Shown here piece after piece: positions 7,306 through 15,566 of a DNA stretch of 64,000 nucleotides. How positions within the stretch are numbered: position 1 is the first letter of the stretch; each line of letters begins with the position of its first letter. The stretch spans positions 1-64,000 of the forward strand of contig NZ_JAFCMB010000011.1 in NCBI RefSeq assembly GCF_018130145.1. The letters run 5' to 3'. The translations under genes and the position numbers were made by a program. Below the pieces are notes generated by a model that searched no databases, had not been told where the DNA came from, and saw nothing but the letters and a program-made list of their open reading frames with translations. This stretch comes from Bradyrhizobium sp. AUGA SZCCT0176 (lineage in GTDB: Bacteria; Pseudomonadota; Alphaproteobacteria; Rhizobiales; Xanthobacteraceae).

Positions 7306-7380
7306 GCGGCAGTGAAGCAATGCCGCTGCAGTAGCTGATATCTCGTCGATAGCATCGTTCTCGGGGCGCGCGGACCGCTG

Positions 7381-7410
7381 ACCGGATCATGCGCGCTCAT
7401 CCGGGCTACG
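7381..7410. repeat. REP-like hairpin, copy 3 (canonical form)
   Basis: On the minus strand it reads CGTAGCCCGGATGAGCGCGC followed by ATGATCCGGT. CCGGAT pairs with ATCCGG (7382-7387 with 7399-7404). It is the canonical version of the family seen at 2047 and 2464, in opposite orientation, and lies 5 bases beyond the gor stop codon. Confidence 0.7.
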
Positions 7411-7414
7411 CGCC

Positions 7415-8803
7415 CTACTCCGCCGCCGCTTCCCGCACATAGCGCGCCGTGGGCGTCCGCATCGTCACGAGTTCTTCGGCCGCGGTCGGGTGCAGCGCGA
7501 TGGTGGCGTCGAAATCGGCCTTGGTCGCTTTCATCTTCACGGCGATGCCGACGGCCTGCGTGATTTCGGCGGCGGCCTCGCCGACGATGTGGCAGCCGAG
7601 CACGCGGTCGCTCGTGCCGTCGACCACGAGCTTCATCAGCACGCGGGTGTCGCGGCCGGACATCGTCGCTTTAATGGGCCGGAAATCGGTCTTGTAGATA
7701 TCGACGTGGCTGAACTGCGCGCGGGCTTCGGCTTCGGTGAGGCCCACGGTGCCGACTTCGGGCTGCGAGAACACCGCGGTCGGGATGGTGGCGTGATCGA
7801 CCTGCACCGGGCGCTTGCCGAACACGGTGTCGGCGAAGGCATGGCCCTCACGGATCGCGACCGGCGTCAGGTTGATACGGTGGGTGACGTCGCCGATGGC
7901 GTAGATGTTCGGCGTCGACGTTTTCGACCAGGCGTCGACGGCGATGCCGCCGTTCTTCGGATTGATCGCGACACCCGCCGTCTCCAGCCCGAGATTGGCG
8001 ACGTTGGGATGGCGGCCGATCGCGAACATCACCTGGTCCGAGGCGATGCTCGATCCGCTTGAGAGGTGCGTGGTGAATTCCTTGCCGTGTTTTTCGATTT
8101 TCGCGATGGTGCAGCCGGTGATGATGTTGATGCCCTGCTTCTCCATCTCCGCGCGCACATGCTTGCGCACGTCCTCGTCGAAACCGCGAAGGATGTTGTC
8201 GCCGCGATAGATTACGGTCACGTCGGCGCCGTAGCCTTTGAAGATGCCGGCGAATTCCAGCGCGATATAGCCGCCGCCCTGGATCACGATGCGCTTTGGC
8301 AACTCAGTGAGGTGGAACGCCTCGTCCGAGGAAATCACGTGCTCGATGCCGGGAATCTCGGCGCCGTGGTTGGGCCGGCCGCCGGTCGCGATCAGAATGG
8401 TTTGCGCGGTGACGCGCTTGCCGTCGGACAGGCGCAGCGTGTGGGCATCTTCGAGCACCGCGCGGGCCTTCACCACCTGCGCGCCTGTCTTCTCGACGTT
8501 GGTCGTGTAGATGCCCTCGAGCCGGGCGATCTCCCTGTCCTTGTTGGCGACCAAAGTGGGCCAGTCGAAGGAAACTTCCGGGATGGTCCAGCCGAAGCCG
8601 GCGGCGTCCTCGATCTCGTGACGGACATGCGAGCCGATCACGAACAGTTTTTTCGGCACGCAGCCGCGGATCACGCAGGTGCCGCCCATCCGGTATTCTT
8701 CGGCGACCATCACCTTGGCGCCGTAGCCGGCCGCGATGCGCGCGGCGCGGACGCCGCCCGAACCGCCACCGATGACAAACAGATCGACGTCGTATTCAGC
8801 CAT
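7415..8803 (-). CDS. gor: Glutathione-disulfide reductase
   Basis: A 462-residue cytoplasmic flavoenzyme reducing oxidised glutathione with NADPH. The FAD-binding GGGSGG is near residues 12-17, and the redox disulfide lies in GGTCVIRGCVPKK (Cys43 and Cys48). The NADPH-binding motif QGGGYIALEFAG is near residue 175. The C-terminal interface motif HPTAAEE supplies the catalytic His of the partner subunit. Length is as expected. TCVIRGCVPKK with Ile-Arg instead of Asn-Val is the common alphaproteobacterial glutathione reductase form and separates it from lipoamide dehydrogenase (compare the lpdA gene at 56586). It is followed by a REP hairpin. Upstream lies a long inverted-repeat element and then the DUF2059 gene. 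Confidence 0.95.
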   Translation of the reverse strand: MAEYDVDLFVIGGGSGGVRAARIAAGYGAKVMVAEEYRMGGTCVIRGCVPKKLFVIGSHVRHEIEDAAGFGWTIPEVSFDWPTLVANKDREIARLEGIYTTNVEKTGAQVVKARAVLEDAHTLRLSDGKRVTAQTILIATGGRPNHGAEIPGIEHVISSDEAFHLTELPKRIVIQGGGYIALEFAGIFKGYGADVTVIYRGDNILRGFDEDVRKHVRAEMEKQGINIITGCTIAKIEKHGKEFTTHLSSGSSIASDQVMFAIGRHPNVANLGLETAGVAINPKNGGIAVDAWSKTSTPNIYAIGDVTHRINLTPVAIREGHAFADTVFGKRPVQVDHATIPTAVFSQPEVGTVGLTEAEARAQFSHVDIYKTDFRPIKATMSGRDTRVLMKLVVDGTSDRVLGCHIVGEAAAEITQAVGIAVKMKATKADFDATIALHPTAAEELVTMRTPTARYVREAAAE

Positions 8804-8825
8804 GGTCAGCCCCTGTCAAATTCCC

Positions 8826-8973
8826 CCTCGCCCCGCTTGCGGGGTCTAGACGAGCAAAGCTCGCTCTTAGAGGGTTGGGGTGAGGGGCTCCCTCCACGAG
8901 CAACATGCGCGTTGAGACCTGTACCCCCTCACCCGGCGCTGCGCGCCGACCTCTCCCCGCAAGCGGGGCGAGG
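8826..8973. repeat. Composite inverted-repeat element of about 150 bp
   Basis: The 19 bases at 8826-8844 (CCTCGCCCCGCTTGCGGGG) are the exact reverse complement of 8955-8973. Inside, GGGGTGAGGGG (8877-8887) pairs with CCCCTCACCC (8925-8934), and each outer arm also folds on itself (CCCCGCTTGCGGGG). The nested symmetry is that of a dispersed noncoding element or miniature mobile element. It fills the space between the DUF2059 gene and gor. Confidence 0.7.
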
Positions 8974-8983
8974 TAACCGAAGA

Positions 8984-9529
8984 TCAGATTTCCTTGCCGC
9001 GCTTCCTCATCTCGGTGCGGAACTGGCCGTTGATCACCTCGGCAAAGGACTGCGCCCACTCGTTCATATAGGCCATGCTGCCCGAGATCGCCTTCGGCTC
9101 GTTCAGGATCAATTTCTGGCCGAGCGGCGATTTGTAGAACGTCGCCAGATCCTTCAATTCCTGCTCGGTGAACTCGTTGGCGTAGATCTGCGCCATGCCG
9201 TCGCCGATTTCCTTCTCGCGGCCGGCCAGATTCTTGGCGACGATCACGGCGACCTCGTTGAGGTCCTTCTGATAATTGAGGTTGGCGCCGAGCAACACGT
9301 TCTTGGTCTTATCGACGAGGCCTGGAACGGCGTTGGAATACATCGCGCTCGCGTTCTTCATGTTCAGGATTTCCTTGGCCGCGGCGATGGCGCCAGGCGA
9401 CGCGGGCTTGCCGGGTATGGCCAGGGTGGGCGCAGGGGCATTTTTCTGCTGCGCCATGGCTGGCGCTCCGATCAGCGCCAGCGCCACCGCGAGACCCGCA
9501 GCCGACAAACTTCCGGAAAGACTCTTCAT
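8984..9529 (-). CDS. DUF2059 secreted protein
   Basis: A 181-residue protein with a signal peptide (about residues 1-26, ending GAPAMAQ) and a C-terminal DUF2059 domain. The diagnostic piece is FTEQELKDLATFYKSPLGQK near residues 130-150, followed by a helical tail. Proteins of this family are periplasmic, widespread in Proteobacteria and of unknown function. GGAGAATTGGA before the ATG supports 9529 over an upstream start. It lies 25 bases after the rpiA stop on the same strand, so it is likely co-transcribed with rpiA. Confidence 0.85.
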   Translation of the reverse strand: MKSLSGSLSAAGLAVALALIGAPAMAQQKNAPAPTLAIPGKPASPGAIAAAKEILNMKNASAMYSNAVPGLVDKTKNVLLGANLNYQKDLNEVAVIVAKNLAGREKEIGDGMAQIYANEFTEQELKDLATFYKSPLGQKLILNEPKAISGSMAYMNEWAQSFAEVINGQFRTEMRKRGKEI

Positions 9530-9554
9530 TCCAATTCTCCTCAAAGATTCGGCG

Positions 9555-10253
9555 CTATCGCCGTTCAACTACGCGAATTCCCTGTGCGCCGGCCAGCACG
9601 GCCGTGCGGGCCAGGCCAATGAACAGGCCGTGTTCGACGACGCCCGGGATCACGCTCAACAAGCCTGCCAGGCGCGGCGCATCCGGTATTTTCCCAAGAT
9701 GGGCATCCACAATCCAGTGGCCGCCATCGGTGACAAAAACGTGGCCGTCTTTGGCCTTCCGGACCTCCATTTGCCCGGAAACGCCGCTTTGCGCAAATGC
9801 TGACACGATCGCCCGCTGCGTTGCGGCGAGCCCGAACGGGATCACCTCGACAGGCAGGGGGAAGCGGCCGAGAACATCGACCCATTTGGTGTCGTCGGCG
9901 ATCACGATCATGCGATCGGAGGCGGCCGCCACGATCTTCTCCCGTAGCAGCGCACCGCCGCCGCCCTTGATGAGATTGAGCGCGCCGTCGCACTCGTCGG
10001 CGCCGTCGACGGTGAGATCGAGGTGGTCGATCTCGTCGAGCGTGGTCAGCGGCACGCCGCAGGCCTGCGCCTGTGCGCGGGTCGCCTCGGAGGTCGGCAC
10101 GCCGATCACGCGCATGCCCTTCGCGACCTTCTCGCCGAGCAGTTCGACGAAGTGCTTGGCGGTCGAGCCGGTGCCAAGCCCGAGCTTCATGCCGTCCTGT
10201 ACATGCTCCAGCGCGCGCGCCGCCGCCTGCCGTTTCAATGCGTCCATGTCCAC
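9555..10253 (-). CDS. rpiA: Ribose-5-phosphate isomerase A
   Basis: A 232-residue cytoplasmic enzyme interconverting ribose 5-phosphate and ribulose 5-phosphate in the pentose phosphate and Calvin pathways. Visible motifs are LGLGTGSTA (phosphate loop, near residues 24-32), DGADE (near 84-88, including catalytic Asp) and KGGGGALLREK (near 95-105). The reading frame opens with GTG at 10253, and an ATG at 10247 is an equally reasonable start two codons later. It is divergent from gph (10393) with a 139-base shared promoter region, and upstream of the DUF2059 gene. Confidence 0.95.
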   Translation of the reverse strand: MDMDALKRQAAARALEHVQDGMKLGLGTGSTAKHFVELLGEKVAKGMRVIGVPTSEATRAQAQACGVPLTTLDEIDHLDLTVDGADECDGALNLIKGGGGALLREKIVAAASDRMIVIADDTKWVDVLGRFPLPVEVIPFGLAATQRAIVSAFAQSGVSGQMEVRKAKDGHVFVTDGGHWIVDAHLGKIPDAPRLAGLLSVIPGVVEHGLFIGLARTAVLAGAQGIRVVERR

Positions 10254-10392
10254 GTGGATATGCCCTTTGAAAATCCGCCGGTCTGGCGGCGCATATCTAG
10301 CGTCGTTTGGGCGGCAGGAATAGCGCTAACGAGGCCAAATCGGGCCTATCGAGCCCTTGCATCATCACGCCCGGGCCGGTAGCGAATGCCAA

Positions 10393-11079
10393 ATGACACC
10401 TCCCCGCACCCTCGTATTCGATCTCGACGGCACGCTGGTCGATACCGCACCGGATCTGATCAGCGCGCTCAATTTCGTGCTTCATCGCGAGGGCCTCGCC
10501 CCCGTGCCGCTGGCCCGCGCGCGCAACATGATCGGCGCCGGCGCGCGCAAGCTGATCGAGCGCGGCCTCGAACTCGAGGGCCGCACCATGAGCGTGGACG
10601 ACGTCAACCGCCTGACCAGGGATTTCGTCGAATATTACGCCGCCCACATCGCCGATGAATCACGCCCCTTCGAGGGGCTGGAAGCGGCGCTGGATGAACT
10701 GGAAGGACAAGGCTTTCGCTTTGCGGTCTGCACCAACAAGCTGGAATGGCTTTCGAAACTGCTGCTCGACAAGCTCGACCTCAGCAAGCGGTTCGCCGCG
10801 ATCTGCGGCGCGGACACTTTTGGCGTCTCAAAGCCCGATCCGGTGATCCTGCAGCAGACGCTGGCCCGTGCCGGCACGCAGCTCGAGGGCGCCATCATGG
10901 TCGGCGATGCCGGTCCCGATATCGGCGTGGCCCGGCGCGCGGGCATTCCGGTGATCGGGGTCGAATTCGGCTACACCGACGTGCCGATTGCCGAGTTGAA
11001 GCCGGACCGGCTGATCGGCCATTTTCGCGAACTGCCCGCGGCCGTGAACAGTCTTAGCGGGGCCGCGACGGCCTCCTAA
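10393..11079 (+). CDS. gph: Phosphoglycolate phosphatase, HAD family
   Basis: A 228-residue HAD-superfamily phosphatase. Motif I is FDLDGTLVDTAPD with nucleophile Asp10 and Asp12; motif II is VCTNK; motif III is the Lys in SKPDP; motif IV is VGDAGPD. The helical cap domain (about residues 18-85) fits the Gph subtype. It probably removes 2-phosphoglycolate formed by DNA repair or RuBisCO oxygenation; divergence from rpiA is compatible with sugar phosphate metabolism. No clear ribosome site precedes the ATG at 10393; an in-frame upstream start at 10357 is possible. Substrate is inferred from family and length. Confidence 0.85.
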   Translation: MTPPRTLVFDLDGTLVDTAPDLISALNFVLHREGLAPVPLARARNMIGAGARKLIERGLELEGRTMSVDDVNRLTRDFVEYYAAHIADESRPFEGLEAALDELEGQGFRFAVCTNKLEWLSKLLLDKLDLSKRFAAICGADTFGVSKPDPVILQQTLARAGTQLEGAIMVGDAGPDIGVARRAGIPVIGVEFGYTDVPIAELKPDRLIGHFRELPAAVNSLSGAATAS

Positions 11080-11222
11080 CATGCTGATTTATATATCATA
11101 TCCGAATCGCTACGGAGCGACATTAACCATCCTTTAGCGAATCTGCACGCCGCGGTTGCGGCCCTCTTCTCACGCTCCTATGGTCCGGATCGGGGATTGT
11201 GGCTGATCGCCGCAGGTGAGTG

Positions 11223-11690
11223 ATGATCATAGGTCGTGTGTTCGCGATTGCCGTCGCCGGAGCCTCTCTGGCCGGCTGTTCCTCGTTTTCCATGGATTCC
11301 TTCAAGCCGACGCCGCCGCCGATCCAGGTCCAGCTGGAGTCGGTGCCACCAGGGGCGGATGCCACCACCTCGGTCGGACCGGGCTGCAAGACCCCCTGCT
11401 CGGTTGCGGTCGCCGCCCCCGATTCCGGCTTTACGGTCACCTTCGCGATGCCGAGGTTCCAGCCGGTCACGGTTCCCGTTCAGATGATTCGCGACCCCGG
11501 CGACTACGTAACGCCGGCCTCCACCACGATCGATCCCAACCCCGTGGTCGCCGAGCTGAAGCCCGCGGGGCCGCCGCCGCGCAAAAAACCGATGCGGCCG
11601 AAGAAAAAGCCGAAGCCTGCGGCAGCCGCGCCCGCCGCCGCCTCGCCGTCCCCGAGCCCCGCCGCGCCGGCGGCGCAGCCGGCCCGCTGA
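11223..11690 (+). CDS. PEGA-like lipoprotein with Pro/Lys/Ala-rich tail
   Basis: A 155-residue putative lipoprotein. The lipobox SLAGC places the acylated Cys at residue 19. Residues 37-80 (QVQLESVPPGADATTSVGPG, then CKTPCSVAV) look like a PEGA-type beta domain, in which SxPxGA is typical, with two cysteines that could pair. The last 45 residues are Pro, Lys and Ala-rich (PPPRKKPMRPKKKPK), likely disordered and able to bind peptidoglycan or other anionic polymers. The frame can start at GTG 11220 or ATG 11223; the ATG is chosen. No operon partner is apparent. Confidence 0.65.
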   Translation: MIIGRVFAIAVAGASLAGCSSFSMDSFKPTPPPIQVQLESVPPGADATTSVGPGCKTPCSVAVAAPDSGFTVTFAMPRFQPVTVPVQMIRDPGDYVTPASTTIDPNPVVAELKPAGPPPRKKPMRPKKKPKPAAAAPAAASPSPSPAAPAAQPAR

Positions 11691-11739
11691 TCGGCATCGC
11701 ACCCGAAAGCTGCGGATTGTAGCCGTCCTGCTTCGTGCC

Positions 11740-11824
11740 TATATCCCGGCTCTGATTGAAGATCAGAACCGGGATATAAGTCTTTCGTTTGACGCGCTTT
11801 CTTCACGCCAACCGGTATCCACGT
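11740..11824. repeat. Dispersed hairpin repeat (CGGTTCTGAT family), copy 1
   Basis: Arms 11740-11756 and 11762-11778 form a 17-bp stem with one mismatch around TGAAG. It is followed by GACGCG-TTTCTTCACGCC-ACCGGTATCC, the tail found in the Bradyrhizobium repeat that reads ACCGGTTCGCGTGAAGAAAA on the other strand. The copy at 19811-19896 has the same order of parts. Confidence 0.7.
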
Positions 11825-11914
11825 CGCTCGAAAGCGCTATAGAATGATGGGCGACAGACGTTGCGGCGGTTCCGCCGCACGCGGCGCGCAGGCAGGGTTT
11901 GCAAGGCAGTTTGG

Positions 11915-12946
11915 ATGAGCGGATTGTCGACTTCTCCCGATCAGCTGTTTTCTCCGATGACCGATCCGTTCGGGCGGAGCATCCGCTATCTGCGGGTCTC
12001 CGTCACCGATCGGTGCGACCTGCGCTGCTTCTATTGCATGTCCGAGGACATGACGTTCCTGCCGAAGGCCGATTTGCTGACGCTGGAAGAGCTTGACCGG
12101 CTGTGCTCGGCCTTCGTCGCCAAGGGCGTGCGCAAAATCCGTCTCACCGGCGGCGAACCGCTGGTCCGGCGCAACGTGATGTCGCTGGTACGCTCACTGT
12201 CGCGGCATCTTTCGAGCGGCGCGCTCGATGAGTTGACGCTGACCACCAATGGCTCGCAGCTGGCGCGCTTTGCCGGCGAGTTGCGCGACGCCGGCGTGCG
12301 GCGGATCAACGTCTCGCTGGACACGCTCGATCCCGCCAAATTCCGCGCCATCACGCGCTGGGGCGACATCGACAAGGTGCTCGCCGGCATTGAAGCGGCG
12401 CGCGCGGCGGGCCTTGCGGTGAAGATCAACGCGGTGGCGCTCAAGAACATGAACGAGGAGGAGATCCCCTCGCTGATGCAATGGGCGCACGAAAAGGGCA
12501 TGGCGCTGACGCTGATCGAAGTGATGCCGATGGGCGATATCGGCGAAGGCCGGATCGATCAGTACGTGCCGCTGTCATTGTTGCGCGCGCGTCTCGCCCA
12601 GCACTACACGCTTGATGACCTCGACGACGACACCGGCGGCCCTGCCCGCTATGTCCGCGTCAGCGAGACCGGAGGCAAGCTCGGCTTCATCACGCCGATG
12701 ACCCATAATTTCTGCGAGTCCTGTAACCGGGTACGGATCACCTGCACCGGCACGCTGCACACCTGCCTCGGTCACGAGGATGCCTCCGATTTGCGCAAAC
12801 CCTTGCGGGCATCTGCCGACAACGACCTGCTCGCCGCCGCGATCGATCGCGCCATCGGCCTGAAGCCGAAGGGCCACGACTTCATCATCGACCGCCGCCA
12901 TAACCGCCCAAGCGTCAGCCGCCACATGAGCGTCACCGGCGGTTGA
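11915..12946 (+). CDS. moaA: GTP 3',8-cyclase, molybdenum cofactor synthesis
   Basis: A 343-residue radical SAM enzyme that, with MoaC, converts GTP to cyclic pyranopterin phosphate. The N-terminal cluster motif TDRCDLRCFYC (Cys34, Cys38, Cys41) binds the SAM-cleaving [4Fe-4S]; a second cluster is bound by the CxxC-x13-C type motif in NFCESCNRVRITCTGTLHTC. The protein ends in Gly-Gly, the conserved C-terminal tail needed for activity. The start at 11915 is chosen over 11957 (MTDPFGRS), which is also plausible; the ribosome site is weak in both cases. No other moa genes are adjacent. Confidence 0.95.
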   Translation: MSGLSTSPDQLFSPMTDPFGRSIRYLRVSVTDRCDLRCFYCMSEDMTFLPKADLLTLEELDRLCSAFVAKGVRKIRLTGGEPLVRRNVMSLVRSLSRHLSSGALDELTLTTNGSQLARFAGELRDAGVRRINVSLDTLDPAKFRAITRWGDIDKVLAGIEAARAAGLAVKINAVALKNMNEEEIPSLMQWAHEKGMALTLIEVMPMGDIGEGRIDQYVPLSLLRARLAQHYTLDDLDDDTGGPARYVRVSETGGKLGFITPMTHNFCESCNRVRITCTGTLHTCLGHEDASDLRKPLRASADNDLLAAAIDRAIGLKPKGHDFIIDRRHNRPSVSRHMSVTGG

Positions 12947-13323
12947 AATTTCAGCGTGTATTTCAGCCGTCCGGCGCAACGAAGCGCGTCCTCCCCGCGC
13001 AACTGATAGCCCGCGTCAATTTGTCCATTTTCCGATTGACGCCGCTGCAACGCACTGAAATGGTGCGGCTGCTTTACGCCAGCACGGCCGGATGGGCCGC
13101 TGTTTCCCAATGGAACAGCCAAGACGGCGGAAGCGTGCGAACGGGGGAGGACTATCGTTGCAATCGCTCCAGCGAATGAGCTGCGAACCTGCGCGTTTTT
13201 CGCGCCGGAACGAAGCTGCGCGTTTGCCGCGCGGCAGCGGCTCTGCGCGCCTGACGCGGGGTGGCGACGCAATATCAATGAAGAAATCCGGCGCATGTCG
13301 ATGACGTGCCCGAGGAGAACGTA
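12947..13323. other. Intergenic stretch between moaA and the TRAP genes
   Basis: No gene supported. Around 13190-13260 there are several GCGCG-rich inverted motifs but no clean hairpin with a T-run. It probably contains the dctQ promoter. Confidence 0.35.
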
Positions 13324-13863
13324 ATGCGTCCATTGTTGGCAATCAGTAACGGCATCGACTGGATCAACGAACAACTGGGCGGCATCTGCAATTGGCTCGT
13401 GCTCGCCGCCTGCGTGGTCAGCGCCGCCAACGCGATGATCCGCTACGCGTTCGGCTACAGCTCCAACAGCTGGCTCGAATTGCAGTGGTACATGTTCGCC
13501 GTCTTCGTGATGTTCGGCGCCTCCTATACCTTCAAGAAGAACGAGCATGTTCGCGTCGAACTTCTTTATCTCATGCTGTCCGAGCGCGGACAGCTCTGGC
13601 TCGACATGATCGGAACGCTGTTTTTCCTGATCCCGTCCTGCCTGCTGCTGGCCTATCTGTCGTGGCCTTTCTTCATGCAATCCTACGCCGTCAGCGAGAT
13701 TTCGAGCAATGCCGGCGGCCTGGTGCGCTGGCCGATCAAGGCCGTCGTTCCCGTGGGCTTCGTTTTTCTCGCTCTGCAAGGACTCTCCGAAGTGATCAAG
13801 CGTATCGCGGCGTTGAAGGGCTATGTGATGATCGACGCCAAATACGAGAGGCCGGTGCAATGA
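13324..13863 (+). CDS. TRAP transporter small permease (DctQ type)
   Basis: A 179-residue membrane protein with four predicted helices (about residues 23-45, 55-75, 95-115 and 140-160), the DctQ topology. It forms the membrane complex with the large permease, whose ATG overlaps its stop by 4 bases (ATGA at 13860). GAGGAG upstream supports the start at 13324 rather than 13306. TRAP systems import organic acids using the sodium or proton gradient and a periplasmic binding protein; the long partner permease places this pair in the FcbT2/FcbT3-like (mannitol/chloroaromatic-type) group. The binding proteins are probably the two convergent genes at 15567 and 16814. Substrate is unknown. Confidence 0.9.
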   Translation: MRPLLAISNGIDWINEQLGGICNWLVLAACVVSAANAMIRYAFGYSSNSWLELQWYMFAVFVMFGASYTFKKNEHVRVELLYLMLSERGQLWLDMIGTLFFLIPSCLLLAYLSWPFFMQSYAVSEISSNAGGLVRWPIKAVVPVGFVFLALQGLSEVIKRIAALKGYVMIDAKYERPVQ

Positions 13864-15461
13864 TTACGCTGGAAATGATGCCGCCGCTGATGTTCGGCGG
13901 CTTGATTCTGGCCATGCTGATCGGCTTCCCGGTGGCCTTCACGCTGGCCGCGCTCGGGCTGTCGTTCGGCTTCCTGTCGATCTATCTCGGCTTCTTCGAC
14001 ATGAACTTCCTGCAGGCCATTCCGGGCCGCATCTTCGGCAGCGTGCTCTCCAACGAATTGCTGCTGGCGATCCCGTTCTTCACCTTCATGGGCTCGATCC
14101 TGGAACGGTGCGGGCTTGCGGAAGACATGCTGGACTCGATGGGCCAGCTGTTCGGACCGATCCGCGGCGGCCTCGGCTATTCCGTCATCATCGTCGGCTT
14201 CATCCTCGGCGCGATCACCGGCACGGTGGCGGCGCAGGTCATCGCCATGGCGCTGATCTCGATGCCGGTGATGATGCGCTACGGCTACAACATTCGCTAC
14301 ATCACCGGCGTGCTCGCCGCGTCCGGCACGATCACCCAATTGGTGCCGCCCTCGCTGGTGCTGATCGTGATGGCCGACCAGCTCGGCAAGTCGGTCGGCG
14401 ACATGTATCTCGGCGCCTGGGGGCCATCAATCCTCCAGATCGCCCTGTTCGCCGGCTATACGTTCATGCTCGGCCTCATCAAACCGGATCACGTCCCTCC
14501 GGTTCCGAGAGACGCGCTCACGCTGACGGGTTGGCCGCTCTGGAAGAAATGCCTGATGGGCATCATACCGTCGGCCGTTCTGATCTTCGTGGTGCTGGGT
14601 ACCATGATGCTCGGCCTCGCAACGCCGACCGAAGCCGGCGCGATGGGCGCCATCGGCGCCATCGTGCTCGCCGCGATCCACCACAAGGATCTGAGCAGCA
14701 AGGGGCACAAGATGCTCCTCATCGGCATCGCCGCCACCGGTGTCGCCGTGATCGTCGGCATGCTGCTCGGTGAAGGCAAGGTATTGAAACTCACCTTCGC
14801 GGTGGTCTATCTCGCCGTCGTCTGGCTCTGCCTCGAAGCCGTCCGTATCCCCGACCTGCGCGGCCTGATCAAGCAGGGCTACGAGTCGACGATGCGCCTC
14901 TCCACCATGGTGGTGTTCATCCTGATCGGCTCGACCTGCTTCTCGGTGGTGTTCCTCGGCGTCTCCGGCGGCGTCTGGCTCGAGCATCATCTGACCTCGA
15001 TCCCCGGCGGCGTCTGGGGCTTCCTGATCTTCATCAACCTCTTCATCTTCTTCCTGGCGTTCTTCCTCGACTTCTTCGAGATCGCCTTCATCATCCTGCC
15101 GATGGTGGCGCCGATCGCGCAGAAGGTATTGGCGCCGGTCGTGGGGCCCGATGCGGCGCTGATCTGGTTCGGTGTCATGCTGTGCGTCAACATGCAGACG
15201 TCGTTCCTGCATCCGCCGTTCGGATTTGCGCTGTTCTATTTGCGCGGCGTCGCGCCCAAGGAAGTAAAGAGCTCCGACATCTACTGGGGTGCCCTGCCCT
15301 GGATCGGCCTGCAGGCGATCATGGTGGCGATCGTGATCGCCTTCCCGATCGTGGTGACCGTGTTCCTCGACAAGCCGCTCGACGTCGATCTCAGCAAGGT
15401 CAGGATCGAGGTGCCGCAGATCGAGTTGCCACCACTGGATTTCGGCCAGCCTAAACAATAG
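13860..15461 (+). CDS. TRAP transporter large permease (DctM type, long form)
   Basis: A 533-residue polytopic membrane protein, longer than the usual 425-430 residue DctM. Two DctM halves are separated by extra hydrophobic segments near residues 280-340, as in FcbT3-like proteins. Recognisable pieces are GFPVAFTLAALGLSFGF near the N-terminus, the VPPSLVLIVMADQLG loop near residue 160, and the C-terminal LHPPFGFALFYLRGVAP. It is translationally coupled to the small permease. A strong bidirectional terminator at 15506-15537 follows. The substrate is probably a carboxylate but cannot be read from the sequence. Confidence 0.92.
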   Translation: MITLEMMPPLMFGGLILAMLIGFPVAFTLAALGLSFGFLSIYLGFFDMNFLQAIPGRIFGSVLSNELLLAIPFFTFMGSILERCGLAEDMLDSMGQLFGPIRGGLGYSVIIVGFILGAITGTVAAQVIAMALISMPVMMRYGYNIRYITGVLAASGTITQLVPPSLVLIVMADQLGKSVGDMYLGAWGPSILQIALFAGYTFMLGLIKPDHVPPVPRDALTLTGWPLWKKCLMGIIPSAVLIFVVLGTMMLGLATPTEAGAMGAIGAIVLAAIHHKDLSSKGHKMLLIGIAATGVAVIVGMLLGEGKVLKLTFAVVYLAVVWLCLEAVRIPDLRGLIKQGYESTMRLSTMVVFILIGSTCFSVVFLGVSGGVWLEHHLTSIPGGVWGFLIFINLFIFFLAFFLDFFEIAFIILPMVAPIAQKVLAPVVGPDAALIWFGVMLCVNMQTSFLHPPFGFALFYLRGVAPKEVKSSDIYWGALPWIGLQAIMVAIVIAFPIVVTVFLDKPLDVDLSKVRIEVPQIELPPLDFGQPKQ

Positions 15462-15505
15462 CGGGCGCGCTTCCCGCCGAGATCCCTGCCAAGATTCCTG
15501 TAACG

Positions 15506-15537
15506 AAAAACCCCGGAGCTTTCGCTCCGGGGTTTTT
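15506..15537. terminator. Bidirectional terminator between convergent TRAP genes
   Basis: A perfect 14-bp stem (AAAAACCCCGGAGC at 15506-15519 with 15524-15537) and TTTC loop, with A-run on the left and T-run on the right. It can stop both dctM (+) and the dctP gene at 15567 (-). Confidence 0.92.
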
Positions 15538-15566
15538 GTTTGTCAAAGCTGCTGCTTGTTTGGCGA

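Noticed and set aside
8066..9622. A 518-codon open frame on the plus strand
   Set aside because: Antisense to gor and the DUF2059 gene and crosses the inverted-repeat element; no domain recognisable.
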